From contig NZ_JNYD01000005.1 in assembly GCF_000717175.1 (NCBI RefSeq), positions 248,001-312,000 on the forward strand: a DNA stretch of 64,000 bases. The letters are read 5' to 3'. This document shows, in pieces, positions 47,628 to 56,670 of this stretch. Each line of letters begins with the position of its first letter. The first letter of the stretch is position 1. Origin of the DNA: Pseudonocardia autotrophica (GTDB taxonomy: Bacteria > Actinomycetota > Actinomycetes > Mycobacteriales > Pseudonocardiaceae). The notes beneath the pieces are model-generated. The model searched no databases. It saw only the letters and a program-made list of their open reading frames with translations, and had not been told where the DNA came from. Made by a program: the position numbers and the translations under genes.

Positions 47628-48986
47628 TCAGTTGCCGGGGCCCTCCAGCATCTCCGTCACGAGGGCGGCGATGGGGCTGCGCTCGGAGCGGGTGAGGGTG
47701 ACGTGGGCGAAGAGGGGGTGGCCCTTCAGCTTCTCGATCACCGCGGCGATGCCGTCGTGGCGGCCCACCCGGAGGTTGTCGCGCTGGGCGACGTCGTGGG
47801 TGAGGACCACGCGCGAGGCGGTGCCGAGCCGGGAGAGCACGGTCAGGAGCACGTTGCGCTCCAGCGACTGCGCCTCGTCGACGATCACGAACGTGTCGTG
47901 CAGCGACCGGCCGCGGATGTGGGTCAGCGGGAGGACCTCCAGCATCCCGCGGGCGATCACCTCGTCGAGCACGTTCTGGCTGACCAGCGCGCCGAGGGTG
48001 TCGAAGACCGCCTGGGCCCAGGGGCCCATCTTCTCCGCCTCGCTGCCGGGCAGGTACCCGAGCTCCTGCCCGCCGACGGCGTAGAGCGGCCGGAACACCA
48101 CGATCTTCCGGTGCTGCTGGCGCTCCATGACCGCCTCGAGGCCGGCGAGCAGCGCGAGCGCCGACTTGCCCGTGCCCGCCCGGCCGCCGAGGGAGACGAT
48201 GCCGACCTCCGGGTCGAGCAGGAGGTCGAGCGCGACCCGCTGCTCCGCGGAGCGCCCGTGCAGCCCGAAGGCCTCGCGGTCGCCGCGGACGAGCTTGATC
48301 TGCTTGTCGGCCGTGACCCGGCCCAACGCCGACGACGTGCCGCCGAACAGCCGGATGCCGGTGTGGCAGGGCAGCTCGCCCGCCTCGGCGTGGTCCAGCA
48401 CGCCGTTCCGGAACAGGGTGTCGATCTCCTCCGCGGCGACCTCGACGTCCGCCATCCCGGTCCAGCCCGAGGGGACGACGTCCTGACCGTGGTACTCGTC
48501 GGCGGGGAGTCCGACGGCGGCGGCCTTGACCCGCAGCGGCATGTCCTTGGTGACCAGCACGACCCGCCGCCCGGCCCCGTACTCCGCCTGCAGGTTGAGC
48601 GCGCAGGCGAGGATCCGGCTGTCGTTGCTGTCCGTGCGGAAGCCGCTCGGCAGCACCGACTGGTCGCTGTGGTTCAGCTCGACGTGGAGCGTGCCGCCGG
48701 CGTCCCCGATCGGGACGGGCGCGTCGAGCCGGCCGTGCTTGATCCGCATGTCGTCGAGCTGCCGCAAGGCCGCCCGCGCGAACCACCCGAGTTCCGGGTG
48801 GTGCCGCTTGCCCTCGAGTTCGGAGATGACCACGAGCGGGAGGACGACCTGGTGCTCGTCGAACCGGGTCAGCGACCACGGGTCGGAGAGGAGAACCGAG
48901 GTGTCGAGCACGTAGCAGCGGGGCGTGACGTCCGCGGGGACGTCGGAGCCGCTCTCCTGAACCGGGGCCGTACGACGTTCGGTCAC
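47628..48986 (-). CDS. phoH2: PIN-PhoH fusion ATPase/ribonuclease (PhoH2)
   Basis: 452 residues from the GTG at 48986 with GAGGGAG upstream. An N-terminal PIN domain has acidic clusters ([40 protein letters not shown]). The C-terminal PhoH ATPase has Walker [15 protein letters not shown], Walker [13 protein letters not shown] and [16 protein letters not shown]. Mycobacterial PhoH2 is an RNA helicase/RNase; an overlapping antitoxin was reported there, but none can be supported here. Convergent with the AbiEi-like gene. Confidence 0.94.
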   Translation of the reverse strand: MTERRTAPVQESGSDVPADVTPRCYVLDTSVLLSDPWSLTRFDEHQVVLPLVVISELEGKRHHPELGWFARAALRQLDDMRIKHGRLDAPVPIGDAGGTLHVELNHSDQSVLPSGFRTDSNDSRILACALNLQAEYGAGRRVVLVTKDMPLRVKAAAVGLPADEYHGQDVVPSGWTGMADVEVAAEEIDTLFRNGVLDHAEAGELPCHTGIRLFGGTSSALGRVTADKQIKLVRGDREAFGLHGRSAEQRVALDLLLDPEVGIVSLGGRAGTGKSALALLAGLEAVMERQQHRKIVVFRPLYAVGGQELGYLPGSEAEKMGPWAQAVFDTLGALVSQNVLDEVIARGMLEVLPLTHIRGRSLHDTFVIVDEAQSLERNVLLTVLSRLGTASRVVLTHDVAQRDNLRVGRHDGIAAVIEKLKGHPLFAHVTLTRSERSPIAALVTEMLEGPGN

Positions 48987-49249
48987 GGGTGCTCCCTCGC
49001 GGGCGCGGCACCACGCCCACAGTTCCGGTGGGCCGGCCGACCCCGGTGCGGTTGCACGAACCACGTCTGCGACGCCGCCCGCACGCCCGCAAGGGCCGGG
49101 TGCCGGCCCTCTCGGGTGCTTCGCAACACCACGTCCAGGGCCTCCCCGGACGGTGCGATCGGTACGCACCGCCACCGCTGACGCTACTAGCGGTCACCCT
49201 CATGCGGTCAAGGGTGAGATCGTGTCGCGTCCGTGACCGATTCCGAGAA

Positions 49250-50509
49250 TTAACAGAACGGCCGACCGCTCATCGCATGATCGACACCGTCCGTCGCCGG
49301 CACGCCCCGGTCGGCCGCCGACCGTCCGGACCAGTCCCGAGCGCCCGGTGAGGCCAGTACCCCCGGCGTGACGGGCCGGTCGAGCGCCCGGCGGAACCGC
49401 GCGATGTCCTCCGCCCACCAGGCACGCACCAGTGGGTATCCGACCACGTAGGTGACCGTGTACGCCCGCCAACGCGGGTCGGTGAGGAACCGGAGCGCAC
49501 GGTCCGCGCGGGCGTCGTCGAGCAGGAGCCACCGGCGCAGGTGGTCACGGGCCGCCGTCGTCCCCACCCGGTCGACCAGGAGCGCCGCGTCGAGCCGGAC
49601 GTGCTGCAGCGGGAGCATCGCCTCCTCCAGCGCCTCGGCCAGCTCACCGTCCGTGACCACCCCCACGTCGGCGAGCACGTCGGCCGCCCACGGCCCCCAC
49701 CCCGGCCCGACGACGGCGTCGAGCCCGAGGTCCGCCACCCCCTCGACGACAAGCGCGCGCGGGCTGCGGGTGAGGCTCAGCGCCCGCTCGGGTTCGGACC
49801 GGGCCGCGGCGGCCCGCCGCAGGTGCTCGACGTGGTGTCCCGGGTAGGTCTCGTGCGCGACGAGCCGGGCGAGCTGCCCCGCCCGCTGTGGCGCGTCGGC
49901 GCTGAACCGGGCGAGCGAGCGGCCGCCGCCGAGGTACCGGGTGAAGCCGCTCCAGGGCCGGCCCTCGACGAGCTCGATCTCGACGTCCTCACCCGCCGGC
50001 AGGTCGAGGACAGCGGCGGCCCGCTCGCGCAACGCCGCGACGAGTGCCCGGATCGCCACGCTCCGCCGGTCGCGCGGGAGCTCGTCCCGCGCGCGGTGCG
50101 CGGCCAGCCGGTCGGCGAGCGGTCCCGGCCCGGGCAGCAGCGCGCCGACGGCCCGGTGCGCCGCCCGGTACCGGTCCGGGTCGCCGGGGGCGACGTCGAC
50201 GCCGTAGGTCTCCCGGATCTCGGTGCGCAGCGGCACCTGCTCGCCCGCGAGGGTCCGCGCGGTGCGCTCGAGGGCGCCCAGCTCGCCCTCGAGGAACGCC
50301 TCCCGCAGCGCCGGGAGGCCGACGTACGGGACCGCCCGCCGCAGCCGCGCGGCCTCGCGCACGAGATCCGACGGCGCGGGAGCGGGCTCGGCGCGGACGT
50401 GCCGGCGCAGCGCAGGGTCGCCGTCGAAGGCCTCCACGGTGCCCGGTGCCAGGCGGTCCAGCCGCAGCGCCAGCAGCGCGACCTGGCGCGCGACCGCGTC
50501 CGCTCTCAC
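49250..50509 (-). CDS. DUF885-like metalloprotease-type protein
   Basis: 419 residues. The helical N-terminal half precedes the DUF885 metal motif VAHETYPGHHVEHL (H219, E220, H225), then VVEGVADLGLDAVVGPG with a possible third ligand and TYVVGYPLVRAWW. DUF885 proteins share the thermolysin/M32-like HE..GH arrangement; most are uncharacterised and some are peptidases. Single gene between phoH2 and the chaplin-like cluster. Function open. Confidence 0.8.
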   Translation of the reverse strand: MRADAVARQVALLALRLDRLAPGTVEAFDGDPALRRHVRAEPAPAPSDLVREAARLRRAVPYVGLPALREAFLEGELGALERTARTLAGEQVPLRTEIRETYGVDVAPGDPDRYRAAHRAVGALLPGPGPLADRLAAHRARDELPRDRRSVAIRALVAALRERAAAVLDLPAGEDVEIELVEGRPWSGFTRYLGGGRSLARFSADAPQRAGQLARLVAHETYPGHHVEHLRRAAAARSEPERALSLTRSPRALVVEGVADLGLDAVVGPGWGPWAADVLADVGVVTDGELAEALEEAMLPLQHVRLDAALLVDRVGTTAARDHLRRWLLLDDARADRALRFLTDPRWRAYTVTYVVGYPLVRAWWAEDIARFRRALDRPVTPGVLASPGARDWSGRSAADRGVPATDGVDHAMSGRPFC

Positions 50510-50836
50510 GGCACTCTCCGCATCACCCGGACGCTACCCGTCGGGCGCCCGTCCGGCGCCCCGTACACGATCGGGAAGGCAACCGTCCCGAACGAGTGGA
50601 TCAGCTACCCACGGTTCGCGAAAATAGCCGGAATGACGATTCGGGGCGGCGCCGGATTCCACCTATCCGGGGAGTAACCAAACGCACCGTTCGTAGCTCA
50701 CACGATGGTGGTACGAGATTTGTTGTATACGCGCGACTGCGGATAGCTTTCGGAGCAGTCAGCGCGGGCTCCCCGGTCGGACGCTGACCTGAAAGGTGCC
50801 GGCTCGCCGGTTCCGCAGACCTACAGGAGAGAAACT
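50510..50836. other. Gene-free region upstream of the chaplin-like cluster
   Basis: About 327 bases, relatively AT-rich around 50620-50740, holding the control region of the first chaplin-like gene. No other gene is seen. Confidence 0.45.
50701..50747 (+). promoter_or_regulatory. Conserved upstream block, copy 1
   Basis: CACGATGGTGGTA at 50701 and GGATAGC 40 bases later, also found before the two other tandem genes (51361 and 51826) at 39-base spacing. Followed by the shared leader CGGGCTCCCCGGTCG. Probable promoter or operator. Confidence 0.55.
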
Positions 50837-51226
50837 GTGCTGAAGAAGGCTGGAATCGTCGCGACCGGCGTCGCCGCCTCTCTCGTCGCGGTCAGCCCGC
50901 TCGCCTTCGCCGGTGACAAGGGCCACGACCACCACGACAAGGGCGACAAGGGCCACCACGGCTCGTCGGTCACCGGCATCGACAAGTCGGGCAAGGGCCT
51001 GCTGAACGTGTCGGGCAACAACGTGAACGTCCCGATCCAGGTCTGCAACAACGACGTGCCGGTCAACGTCGGCGCGCTGGCCCTGCAGGGCAACGCCAAG
51101 GACATCACCGGTGCGCTGACCGGCGCCCTGGGCCTGTTCGGCGACGCGAAGGCCGACAGCAAGGTCAAGACCGACAACGACGACGTGTGCGGCCTCGGCT
51201 CCTCCGCGGGCGACTCGGTCGCCTGA
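50837..51226 (+). CDS. Secreted chaplin-like small protein, full-length copy
   Basis: 129 residues from the GTG at 50837 with ACAGGAGAG upstream. Signal peptide LKKAGIVATGVAASLVAVSP ending around AFA. The mature start is His/Asp/Lys-rich (GDKGHDHHDKGDKGHHG, possible metal binding). The core VSGNNVNVPIQVCNNDVPVN, then VGALAL, follows the chaplin pattern (SGNxVxVP...C.N...VNV) of Streptomyces surface proteins. A second Cys lies in DDVCGLGSSAGDSVA. Likely a surface or aerial-hyphae protein; homology to true chaplins is inference. Confidence 0.75.
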   Translation: MLKKAGIVATGVAASLVAVSPLAFAGDKGHDHHDKGDKGHHGSSVTGIDKSGKGLLNVSGNNVNVPIQVCNNDVPVNVGALALQGNAKDITGALTGALGLFGDAKADSKVKTDNDDVCGLGSSAGDSVA

Positions 51227-51249
51227 CGTCCCGTCACTGCAGCACCGCC

Positions 51250-51280
51250 GACGCCGGTCCGGGTTCCCCGGGCCGGCGTC
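51250..51280 (+). terminator. Terminator of chaplin-like copy 1
   Basis: GACGCCGGTCCGGG pairs with CCCGGGCCGGCGTC (one G-T wobble), loop TTC, then GCGCTTTT. Confidence 0.8.
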
Positions 51281-51360
51281 GCGCTTTTCCGGACATCCGC
51301 GCAGGTGTTCCACAACTCATCCGATCGAGCGAAGTAACTTTCTGCGGAAACACCTTCCGA

Positions 51361-51406
51361 CACGATGGTGGTAGGCGTTTCGCAATTCGTGAATCTCTCG
51401 GATAGC
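51361..51406 (+). promoter_or_regulatory. Conserved upstream block, copy 2
   Basis: CACGATGGTGGTA and GGATAGC 39 bases apart, as before copy 1. The bases just before it (CATCCGATCGAG) are shared with copy 3, so the duplication includes the control region. Confidence 0.55.
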
Positions 51407-51496
51407 GTCCTCGGTAGTCGGTGCGGGCTCCCCGGTCGAGCATCGACTCGTCAGTCCGGGCCCTCCCCGGGCCCGAACCCATACAGGAGAAGAAGA

Positions 51497-51802
51497 ATGC
51501 TGAAGAAGGTCGCCCTGGTCGCCGCCGCCTCGGCCGCGTCCGTCGTCGCCGTCAGCCCGCTCGCGTTCGCCAGCGACTCGCACGAGACCGGCATCGACAA
51601 GTCGGGCAAGGGCCTGATCAACGTCTCCGGCAACAACGCCAACGTGCCGGTCCAGGCCTGCAACAACGACGTCCCGCCGCCGGCGACTCGGTGCGCTGAC
51701 GCTTTCCCAGCGCTTCATCCGGAAGCCCGGCCCGTTCACGGGCCGGGCTTCCGCCATTCCGGACAACGGCGTCCGGAGAAGATCATCCGATCGAGGGAAT
51801 AA
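51497..51802 (+). CDS. Chaplin-like paralogue 2, C-terminally disrupted
   Basis: ATG at 51497 with ACAGGAGAAG upstream. Signal peptide, then TGIDKSGKGLINVSGN and NANVPVQACNNDVP are nearly identical to copy 3. After the codon for that Pro the frame runs on through a terminator hairpin to 51802. In another frame the tail reads AAGDSVR-stop (stop at 51697-51699), matching the GDSVA end of copy 1. This indicates an internal deletion with frame loss; the 101-residue frame is probably not a native product. Confidence 0.6.
   Translation: MLKKVALVAAASAASVVAVSPLAFASDSHETGIDKSGKGLINVSGNNANVPVQACNNDVPPPATRCADAFPALHPEARPVHGPGFRHSGQRRPEKIIRSRE
51721..51752 (+). terminator. Terminator of chaplin-like copy 2
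   Basis: Perfect 15-bp stem GGAAGCCCGGCCCGT with its complement around TC. It lies inside the extended reading frame of copy 2, evidence that the original stop was at 51699. Confidence 0.8.
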
Positions 51803-51825
51803 CCGCCGGAAGAAACGCGATCAGA

Positions 51826-51871
51826 CACGATCGTGGTATGGGTTTCACAATTCCCGGCCTTCTCGGATAGC
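51826..51871 (+). promoter_or_regulatory. Conserved upstream block, copy 3
   Basis: CACGATCGTGGTA and GGATAGC 39 bases apart, then the leader CGGGCTCCCCGGTCG shared by all three copies. Confidence 0.55.
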
Positions 51872-51960
51872 GTCTTCCGCAGTCGGTGCGGGCTCCCCGG
51901 TCGGACACCGACTCGTCAGTCCGGGCCTTCCCCGGGCCCGTACACACACAGGAGAGAACA

Positions 51961-52290
51961 ATGCTGAAGAAGGTCGCCCTGGTCGCCGCCGCCTCGGCCG
52001 CGTCCGTCGTCGCCATCAGCCCGCTCGCGTTCGCCCACGAGTCGCACGAGACCGGCATCGACAAGTCGGGCAAGGGCCTGATCAACGTCTCCGGCAACAA
52101 CGCCAACGTGCCGGTCCAGGCCTGCAACAACGACGTCCCGCGGTCGACGACTGAGACCCACCTTCGCCGAGCGGCGTCGATCCTTCGGGATCGGCGCCGT
52201 TCCGCGTTCTCAGGCCTTTTCCCGGTCTGTCTTTCCGGCCCCGGTCGAGCCGCTCGTCAGCCGCCGAACCGGCGGTGCCGGGCCGCGTAG
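51961..52290 (+). CDS. Chaplin-like paralogue 3, C-terminally disrupted
   Basis: ATG at 51961 with ACAGGAGAG upstream. The signal peptide and core to NNDVP match copy 2 almost base for base; the two diverge exactly after GACGTCCCG. The tail here (RSTTETHLRRAAS and on) is Arg-rich and runs 34 bases into the 3' end of the convergent prenyltransferase gene. In another frame a stop comes after only a few codons (TGA near 52150). It is likely a truncated or decayed copy rather than a 109-residue protein. Confidence 0.55.
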   Translation: MLKKVALVAAASAASVVAISPLAFAHESHETGIDKSGKGLINVSGNNANVPVQACNNDVPRSTTETHLRRAASILRDRRRSAFSGLFPVCLSGPGRAARQPPNRRCRAA

Positions 52291-53024
52291 TCACGCAACG
52301 CCCGGAGGAAGTCGACGCGACGGAACTCGGGCCAGTAGGCCTCGCAGAAATGAAATTCCGAATGCGCGCTCTGCCACAGCAGGAAACCGGAGAGCCGCTG
52401 CTCCCCCGACGTGCGGATCACGAGGTCGGGATCGGGCTGACCGGACGTGTAGAGGTGCGCGGCGATGTGGTCGACGTCGAGCACCTCGGCCAGCTCCTCG
52501 ATCGACGAGCCGGCCTCGGCGTGCTGCAGCAGCAGCTTGCGCACGGCGTCGGCGATCTCCTGCCGGCCCCCGTAGCCGACTGCCACGTTGAGCTCCAGGC
52601 CCGGACGGTCGGTGGTGCGGGCGGCGGCCGCCGTCAGCCGCTGCGCGATCCACTGTGGGAGCAGCTCCAGCGCGCCGACGACCCGGAGACGCCACGGCGC
52701 GCTGGGGCCGCTGAGCTCGTCGACGACGTCCGCGATGATCTCCAGCAGCGGCTCGAGCTCGTCGGCCGGGCGGGAGAGGTTGTCCGTGGACAGCAGGAAC
52801 AGCGTGACGACCTCGACGCCGGCGTCGCCGCACCAGCCGAGCAGGTCGGAGATCTTGGCCGCGCCGACCCGGTGGCCGTCGTTGACGTCCTCGAGCCCGG
52901 CGTCGCGCGCCCATCGCCGGTTGCCGTCGAGGATCAGCGCGACGTGCCGGGGGCGCTCCGCACCGACCAGCCGCCGGGCGAGCCTCGCCTCGTAGGTCGA
53001 ATAGAGGAGGTCACGGACACCCAC
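52257..53024 (-). CDS. Cis-prenyltransferase, short-chain (Z-FPP synthase-like)
   Basis: 255 residues, close to M. tuberculosis Rv1086. Catalytic Asp D33 in ALILDGNRRWARDAG, FLLSTDNLSRPADELEPLL, VAVGYGGRQEI and DLVIRTSGEQRLSGFLLW. Rv1086-type enzymes make Z,E-farnesyl diphosphate, precursor of decaprenyl phosphate; undecaprenyl-type synthases are the alternative. GTG start 7 bases from TAGGCT (53032-53037, minus strand), leaderless-type. Next to hemolysin III as in M. tuberculosis. Confidence 0.92.
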   Translation of the reverse strand: MGVRDLLYSTYEARLARRLVGAERPRHVALILDGNRRWARDAGLEDVNDGHRVGAAKISDLLGWCGDAGVEVVTLFLLSTDNLSRPADELEPLLEIIADVVDELSGPSAPWRLRVVGALELLPQWIAQRLTAAAARTTDRPGLELNVAVGYGGRQEIADAVRKLLLQHAEAGSSIEELAEVLDVDHIAAHLYTSGQPDPDLVIRTSGEQRLSGFLLWQSAHSEFHFCEAYWPEFRRVDFLRALRDYAARHRRFGG

Positions 53025-53148
53025 GGGGCGGAGCCTACGCCGCGGCCCGGGACCACCTGCGCCCGAAGGCCGTCGCCCGGGGGCGCTTCACCGACGCGCC
53101 ACCGGTCGGCAACCTGCACGCGCGTGGAGATCCCGTACCCTCGGGCGG

Positions 53149-53832
53149 GTGACCGCCGGGACCCTCCAGCCGCCGTCGGACCTCCCCTTCGTCAAGCCGC
53201 GGATGCGCGGCTGGCTGCACTTCTGGTCGTTCGTCACCTCGGTCGCGGCGTGCGCCACGCTGATCGCCGTCGCCGCGTCGCTCGTGGGCGGGGCCGCCGC
53301 GCTGGCGACCTCGGTCTACAGCGTGACGATCCTCGGCCTGTTCGGCGTCAGCGCGCTCTACCACCGCCGCACCTGGACCACGCCGCGCAGCCGCTTGATC
53401 ATGCGCCGGCTCGACCACTCGATGATCTTCGTCTTCATCGCGGGCACGTACACACCGGTCGCGATGCTGGCGATGGCCCCGGCGACCGGCCGGATCGTGC
53501 TGGGCGTGGTGTGGGGCGGCGCGCTGGCCGGCGTGGTCCTCAAGACGTGCTGGCCGCACGCGCCCAAGTGGCTCGCGGTGCCCATCTACATCGCACTCGG
53601 CTGGGTCGCGGTGTTCGTGCTGCCCGACCTGCTGCACAACGCCGGCGTGGCCGCCCTGGTCCTGCTGCTGGTCGGCGGCGCGCTCTACACCGCCGGCGCG
53701 GTGTTCTACGCCGTGCACTGGCCCAACCCGTGGCCGAAGACCTTCGGCTACCACGAGTTCTTCCACGCGGCCACGGTGCTGGCCGCGATCTGCCACCAGA
53801 TCGCGATCTGGTTCGCCCTCTTCCCGTCGTGA
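53149..53832 (+). CDS. Hemolysin III family (TrhA/PAQR) membrane protein
   Basis: 227 residues, seven membrane segments. Conserved metal-site pieces: SALYHRRTWTTPRSR, RLDHSMIFVFIAGTYTPVAM and HEFFHAATVLAAICHQ. PAQR proteins resemble alkaline ceramidases; bacterial members affect membrane energetics, and haemolysis is an old label. GTG start 7 bases after TACCCT (53136-53141), leaderless-type. The stop codon is supplied by palindrome copy 4. Confidence 0.93.
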   Translation: MTAGTLQPPSDLPFVKPRMRGWLHFWSFVTSVAACATLIAVAASLVGGAAALATSVYSVTILGLFGVSALYHRRTWTTPRSRLIMRRLDHSMIFVFIAGTYTPVAMLAMAPATGRIVLGVVWGGALAGVVLKTCWPHAPKWLAVPIYIALGWVAVFVLPDLLHNAGVAALVLLLVGGALYTAGAVFYAVHWPNPWPKTFGYHEFFHAATVLAAICHQIAIWFALFPS

Positions 53833-53868
53833 GTGGCGATAGTCGCTAGAGCGACTATCGCCACTCAC
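53829..53868. repeat. 40-bp stop-codon palindrome, copy 4
   Basis: Left arm GTGAGTGGCGATAGTCGC, loop TAGA, exact right arm. TGA at 53830-53832 ends the hemolysin III gene; the convergent gene ends 4 bases beyond. Confidence 0.95.
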
Positions 53869-53871
53869 AGG

Positions 53872-54474
53872 TCATTCGGGGCCGCGGGTGCGCAGCTCGT
53901 CGACCTTGGCCATGGCCTCGCGCAGGTCGGCGAGCCAAGTGTCGGCGTTGCGGCCCACCAGGCGCACGGCCCAGGCCAGGGCGTCGGACCGGGAGCGCGC
54001 CACGCCGGAGTCGACCAGCGTGTCCAGCACCATCCGCTCGGGCTGGCGCAGCCGCGTCATCACCGGGACCGACGCGGTGGTGAACAGCTCCTCGACGTCG
54101 CCGATCCGCGCGCCCCACGCGACCTTCCGCTGGTAGCGGTGCTCGGCCTGACGGGCGATGTCGATCCGCTCGTCCCGCGTCTCCTCGCGGAACCGCGAGA
54201 TGCGCCCGGCCGCCGCGGCCGCCTTCTCGGCCCGCCCGGCGTCCGTGTCCGGGAAGTCGCCCTGCACCGCCGGCAGCTCGCCGACGATCACGATCTCCTC
54301 CCGGTCGATCGTCACCTCGGGCGCGGCGACGAACCAGTCGTCGGGGAGCCGGCCGCGCAACCACGCGGCCGCGTCGCCCGTGTCCGGCAGGTCCGCCTGC
54401 TGCCACCCGCCTCGGGGCCCGCGCCCCTGCCCGCGCCCGCCGCCGTGCCAGCCCTTGTGCATCCGTCCCGTCAT
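53872..54474 (-). CDS. Conserved protein of unknown function, possible DNA-binding C-terminus
   Basis: 200 residues with a strong AGGAGG before the ATG. A Gly/Arg-rich head (GWHGGGRGQGRGPRGG), a middle domain (LRGRLPDDWFVAAPEVTI, EEIVIVGELP), a charged helical part (ETRDERIDIARQAEHRYQR) and a C-terminal VDSGVARSRSDALAWAVRLV resembling a ribbon-helix-helix-type motif. No family name is certain. A repeated ACACA element lies just upstream. A regulatory role is inference. Confidence 0.65.
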   Translation of the reverse strand: MTGRMHKGWHGGGRGQGRGPRGGWQQADLPDTGDAAAWLRGRLPDDWFVAAPEVTIDREEIVIVGELPAVQGDFPDTDAGRAEKAAAAAGRISRFREETRDERIDIARQAEHRYQRKVAWGARIGDVEELFTTASVPVMTRLRQPERMVLDTLVDSGVARSRSDALAWAVRLVGRNADTWLADLREAMAKVDELRTRGPE

Positions 54475-54495
54475 CCCGCACCTCCTGCTGCGATG

Positions 54496-54520
54496 CTTAC
54501 GAGATTACACAGCTACACAA
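54496..54520 (-). promoter_or_regulatory. Possible operator with ACACA repeats
   Basis: ATTACACAGCTACACAAG lies in the 97-base gap upstream of the gene at 54474, an unusually AT-rich stretch for this window. It could be a promoter or a binding site for the protein encoded downstream. Confidence 0.35.
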
Positions 54521-54571
54521 GCCGCGTCAGAACGTTCTCCGACGGCGGACGGAAGACGGCGGAAGCGGGAG

Positions 54572-56581
54572 TCAGAGCAGGGCGGCGAGCTCCTCCGGCG
54601 TGGTCACCGGCCGGTCGCACACGAACCCGCGGCAGACGTACGCGGCGGGCCGGTCCGCGACGAGCGGGCGGGAGGCCAGCAACGGCACCCCCGGCGCGTC
54701 CGGGTCCCCCGGCACGACCACGCCGCCCCCGGGCACCAGCGCGCGGGCCCGGGCCAGCAGCTCCTCCCGGTCCGGGTCGCCGACGGGGCCGACCAGCGCG
54801 ACCTGTGGCGGGCCGGACGTCAGCGCCTCGGCGGCGGTGAGCCAGTGCCCGGCGAAGCGGGCGTGCCGGCCGAACAGCCCGCCGACGGCGTGCACGGACT
54901 CCTCGGCCAGCTCGCGGTACCGGCCGGAGCGCTCCTCGTCGACCAGGACGGACGCGGTGAGCAGCGCGTTGGTCATGGCGGACCCGCCCGAGGGCGTGGC
55001 GTTGTCGGTGATCTCGCGCGGCCGGTGCAGGAGCTCCTCGGCGTCGTCGGCGGTGTCGAACCAGCTGCCGGGGCCGTCCCCGCGGAACCGGGCGACGGCC
55101 AGGTCCAGGATCTCGACGGCCGCGGCGAGCCGGCCGGGGTCGCCGGTCGCCTGGTGCAGCGCGAGCAGGCCCTCGACGAGGGCGGCGTGGTCGTCGAGCA
55201 CACCCATCGCCGAGCCCACGGCGCCGTCGCGCGAGGAGCGGCGGAGCCGCCCGTCGACGACGTGCAGGCGCAGGAGCAGGTCGGCCGTCTCCTCCGCGGC
55301 GACGACCCAGTCCAGCCGGGCGAGCGCGGCGCCCGCCTCGGCGAGCGCCTGCACGGCCAGGCCGTTCCACGCGGTGACGACCTTGTCGTCCCGCGCGGGC
55401 TGCGGGCGGGTGGAGCGCGCCGCGGACAGCACGGTGCGCACGCGCTCCCAGCGCTCGGGGTCGTCCGGGTCGCGCAGCAGCTGCAGCGTCGAGGCGCCGT
55501 GCTCGAAGGTGCCCGCCTCGGTCACCTCGAGGAGCTGGGCGGCCCAGGTGGTGTCCTCCGGGGAGAGCACCTCGGCGAGCTGCCCCGGCGTCCACGAGTA
55601 GGTCAGGCCCTCGACGCCGTCGGTGTCGGCGTCGAGCGCGGAGGCGAAGCCGCCCTCGGGGGTCCGCAGGTCGCCGAGCAGGAACCCGGCCGTCTCCGCG
55701 GCCACCCGGGTCGCCAGCGGGGAACCCGTACGGCGAGCCCAGTGCGCGTAGACGCGCAGGAGCAGGGCGTTGTCGTAGAGCATCTTCTCGAAGTGCGGCA
55801 CCACCCAGGCCGCGTCGACGCTGTACCGGGCGAACCCGCCGGCGAGCTGGTCGTACATGCCGCCGCGGGCCATGGCGTCGCAGGTCCGCTCGACCATCCG
55901 CAGGGCGTCGGCCGACCCGGTCCGTTCGTGGTGGCGCAGCAGGAACTCGAGCACCATCGACGGCGGGAACTTGGGGGCGCCGCCGAACCCGCCGCGCTCG
56001 GCGTCGAAGTCCCCTGCGAGGCCGGCCACCGCGGCGTCGAGCACGTCCGGGCCCACCGCGACCGGCGTGGGCTCGGCCCGGGCGGCGTCGGCAAGCCGGG
56101 CCGCGATCTCGCCCGCGGCCCCGCGGATCCGAGCGCCGTCCTCGGTCCAGGCCTGGGTGACGGCGTCGAGCAGCTGCCGGAAGCCGGGCATGCCGTGGCG
56201 CGGCGTGGGCGGGTAGTAGGTACCGCAGTGGAACGGCTCACCGACCGGGGTGAGGAAGCAGGTCATCGGCCAGCCGCCCTGCCCGGTCATGGCCTGGGTC
56301 GCCGCCATGTAGACGGCGTCGATGTCCGGGCGCTCCTCGCGGTCGACCTTGATCGCCACGAAGTCCCGGTTGACCTGCGCGGCCGTCTCGGCGTCGGAGA
56401 ACGACTCGTGCGCCATGACGTGACACCAGTGGCAGGCGGCGTACCCGACGGAGAGCAACACCGGGACGTCCCGGCGCTGCGCCTCCGCGAACGCCTCGTC
56501 GGACCACTCCCACCAGTCGATGGGGTTGTCCGCGTGCTGGAGCAGGTACGGGCTGGTCGCCTCCGCGAGCCGGTTGGGCAT
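54572..56581 (-). CDS. DUF255 thioredoxin-domain protein (YyaL/SSP411-like)
   Basis: 669 residues, full length for the family. The N-terminal thioredoxin-like domain begins [20 protein letters not shown] and has [14 protein letters not shown] (C50, C53), [13 protein letters not shown] and [13 protein letters not shown]; the remainder is an (alpha/alpha)6 glycosidase-like domain. Ortholog position of Rv1084. Activity unproven; a redox or sugar-binding role has been suggested for relatives. Confidence 0.93.
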   Translation of the reverse strand: MPNRLAEATSPYLLQHADNPIDWWEWSDEAFAEAQRRDVPVLLSVGYAACHWCHVMAHESFSDAETAAQVNRDFVAIKVDREERPDIDAVYMAATQAMTGQGGWPMTCFLTPVGEPFHCGTYYPPTPRHGMPGFRQLLDAVTQAWTEDGARIRGAAGEIAARLADAARAEPTPVAVGPDVLDAAVAGLAGDFDAERGGFGGAPKFPPSMVLEFLLRHHERTGSADALRMVERTCDAMARGGMYDQLAGGFARYSVDAAWVVPHFEKMLYDNALLLRVYAHWARRTGSPLATRVAAETAGFLLGDLRTPEGGFASALDADTDGVEGLTYSWTPGQLAEVLSPEDTTWAAQLLEVTEAGTFEHGASTLQLLRDPDDPERWERVRTVLSAARSTRPQPARDDKVVTAWNGLAVQALAEAGAALARLDWVVAAEETADLLLRLHVVDGRLRRSSRDGAVGSAMGVLDDHAALVEGLLALHQATGDPGRLAAAVEILDLAVARFRGDGPGSWFDTADDAEELLHRPREITDNATPSGGSAMTNALLTASVLVDEERSGRYRELAEESVHAVGGLFGRHARFAGHWLTAAEALTSGPPQVALVGPVGDPDREELLARARALVPGGGVVVPGDPDAPGVPLLASRPLVADRPAAYVCRGFVCDRPVTTPEELAALL

Positions 56582-56670
56582 GCGCCCACCCTGTCACCGG
56601 CGGGCGCCACCCGCCGCCCGGACACCCCGGCAGCGCCCCACCGCGGATCGGCCGCGGGATCAGCGCGGGA

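Noticed and set aside
48987..49249. Antitoxin gene upstream of phoH2, as reported for mycobacteria
   Set aside because: The available frames there are Arg-rich and lack a ribosome binding site or recognisable sequence; they cannot be supported.
50837..51226. Rodlin gene
   Set aside because: The LKK start resembles rodlins, but the SGNNVNVP...CNND core fits the chaplin pattern better and the characteristic rodlin C-terminus is absent.
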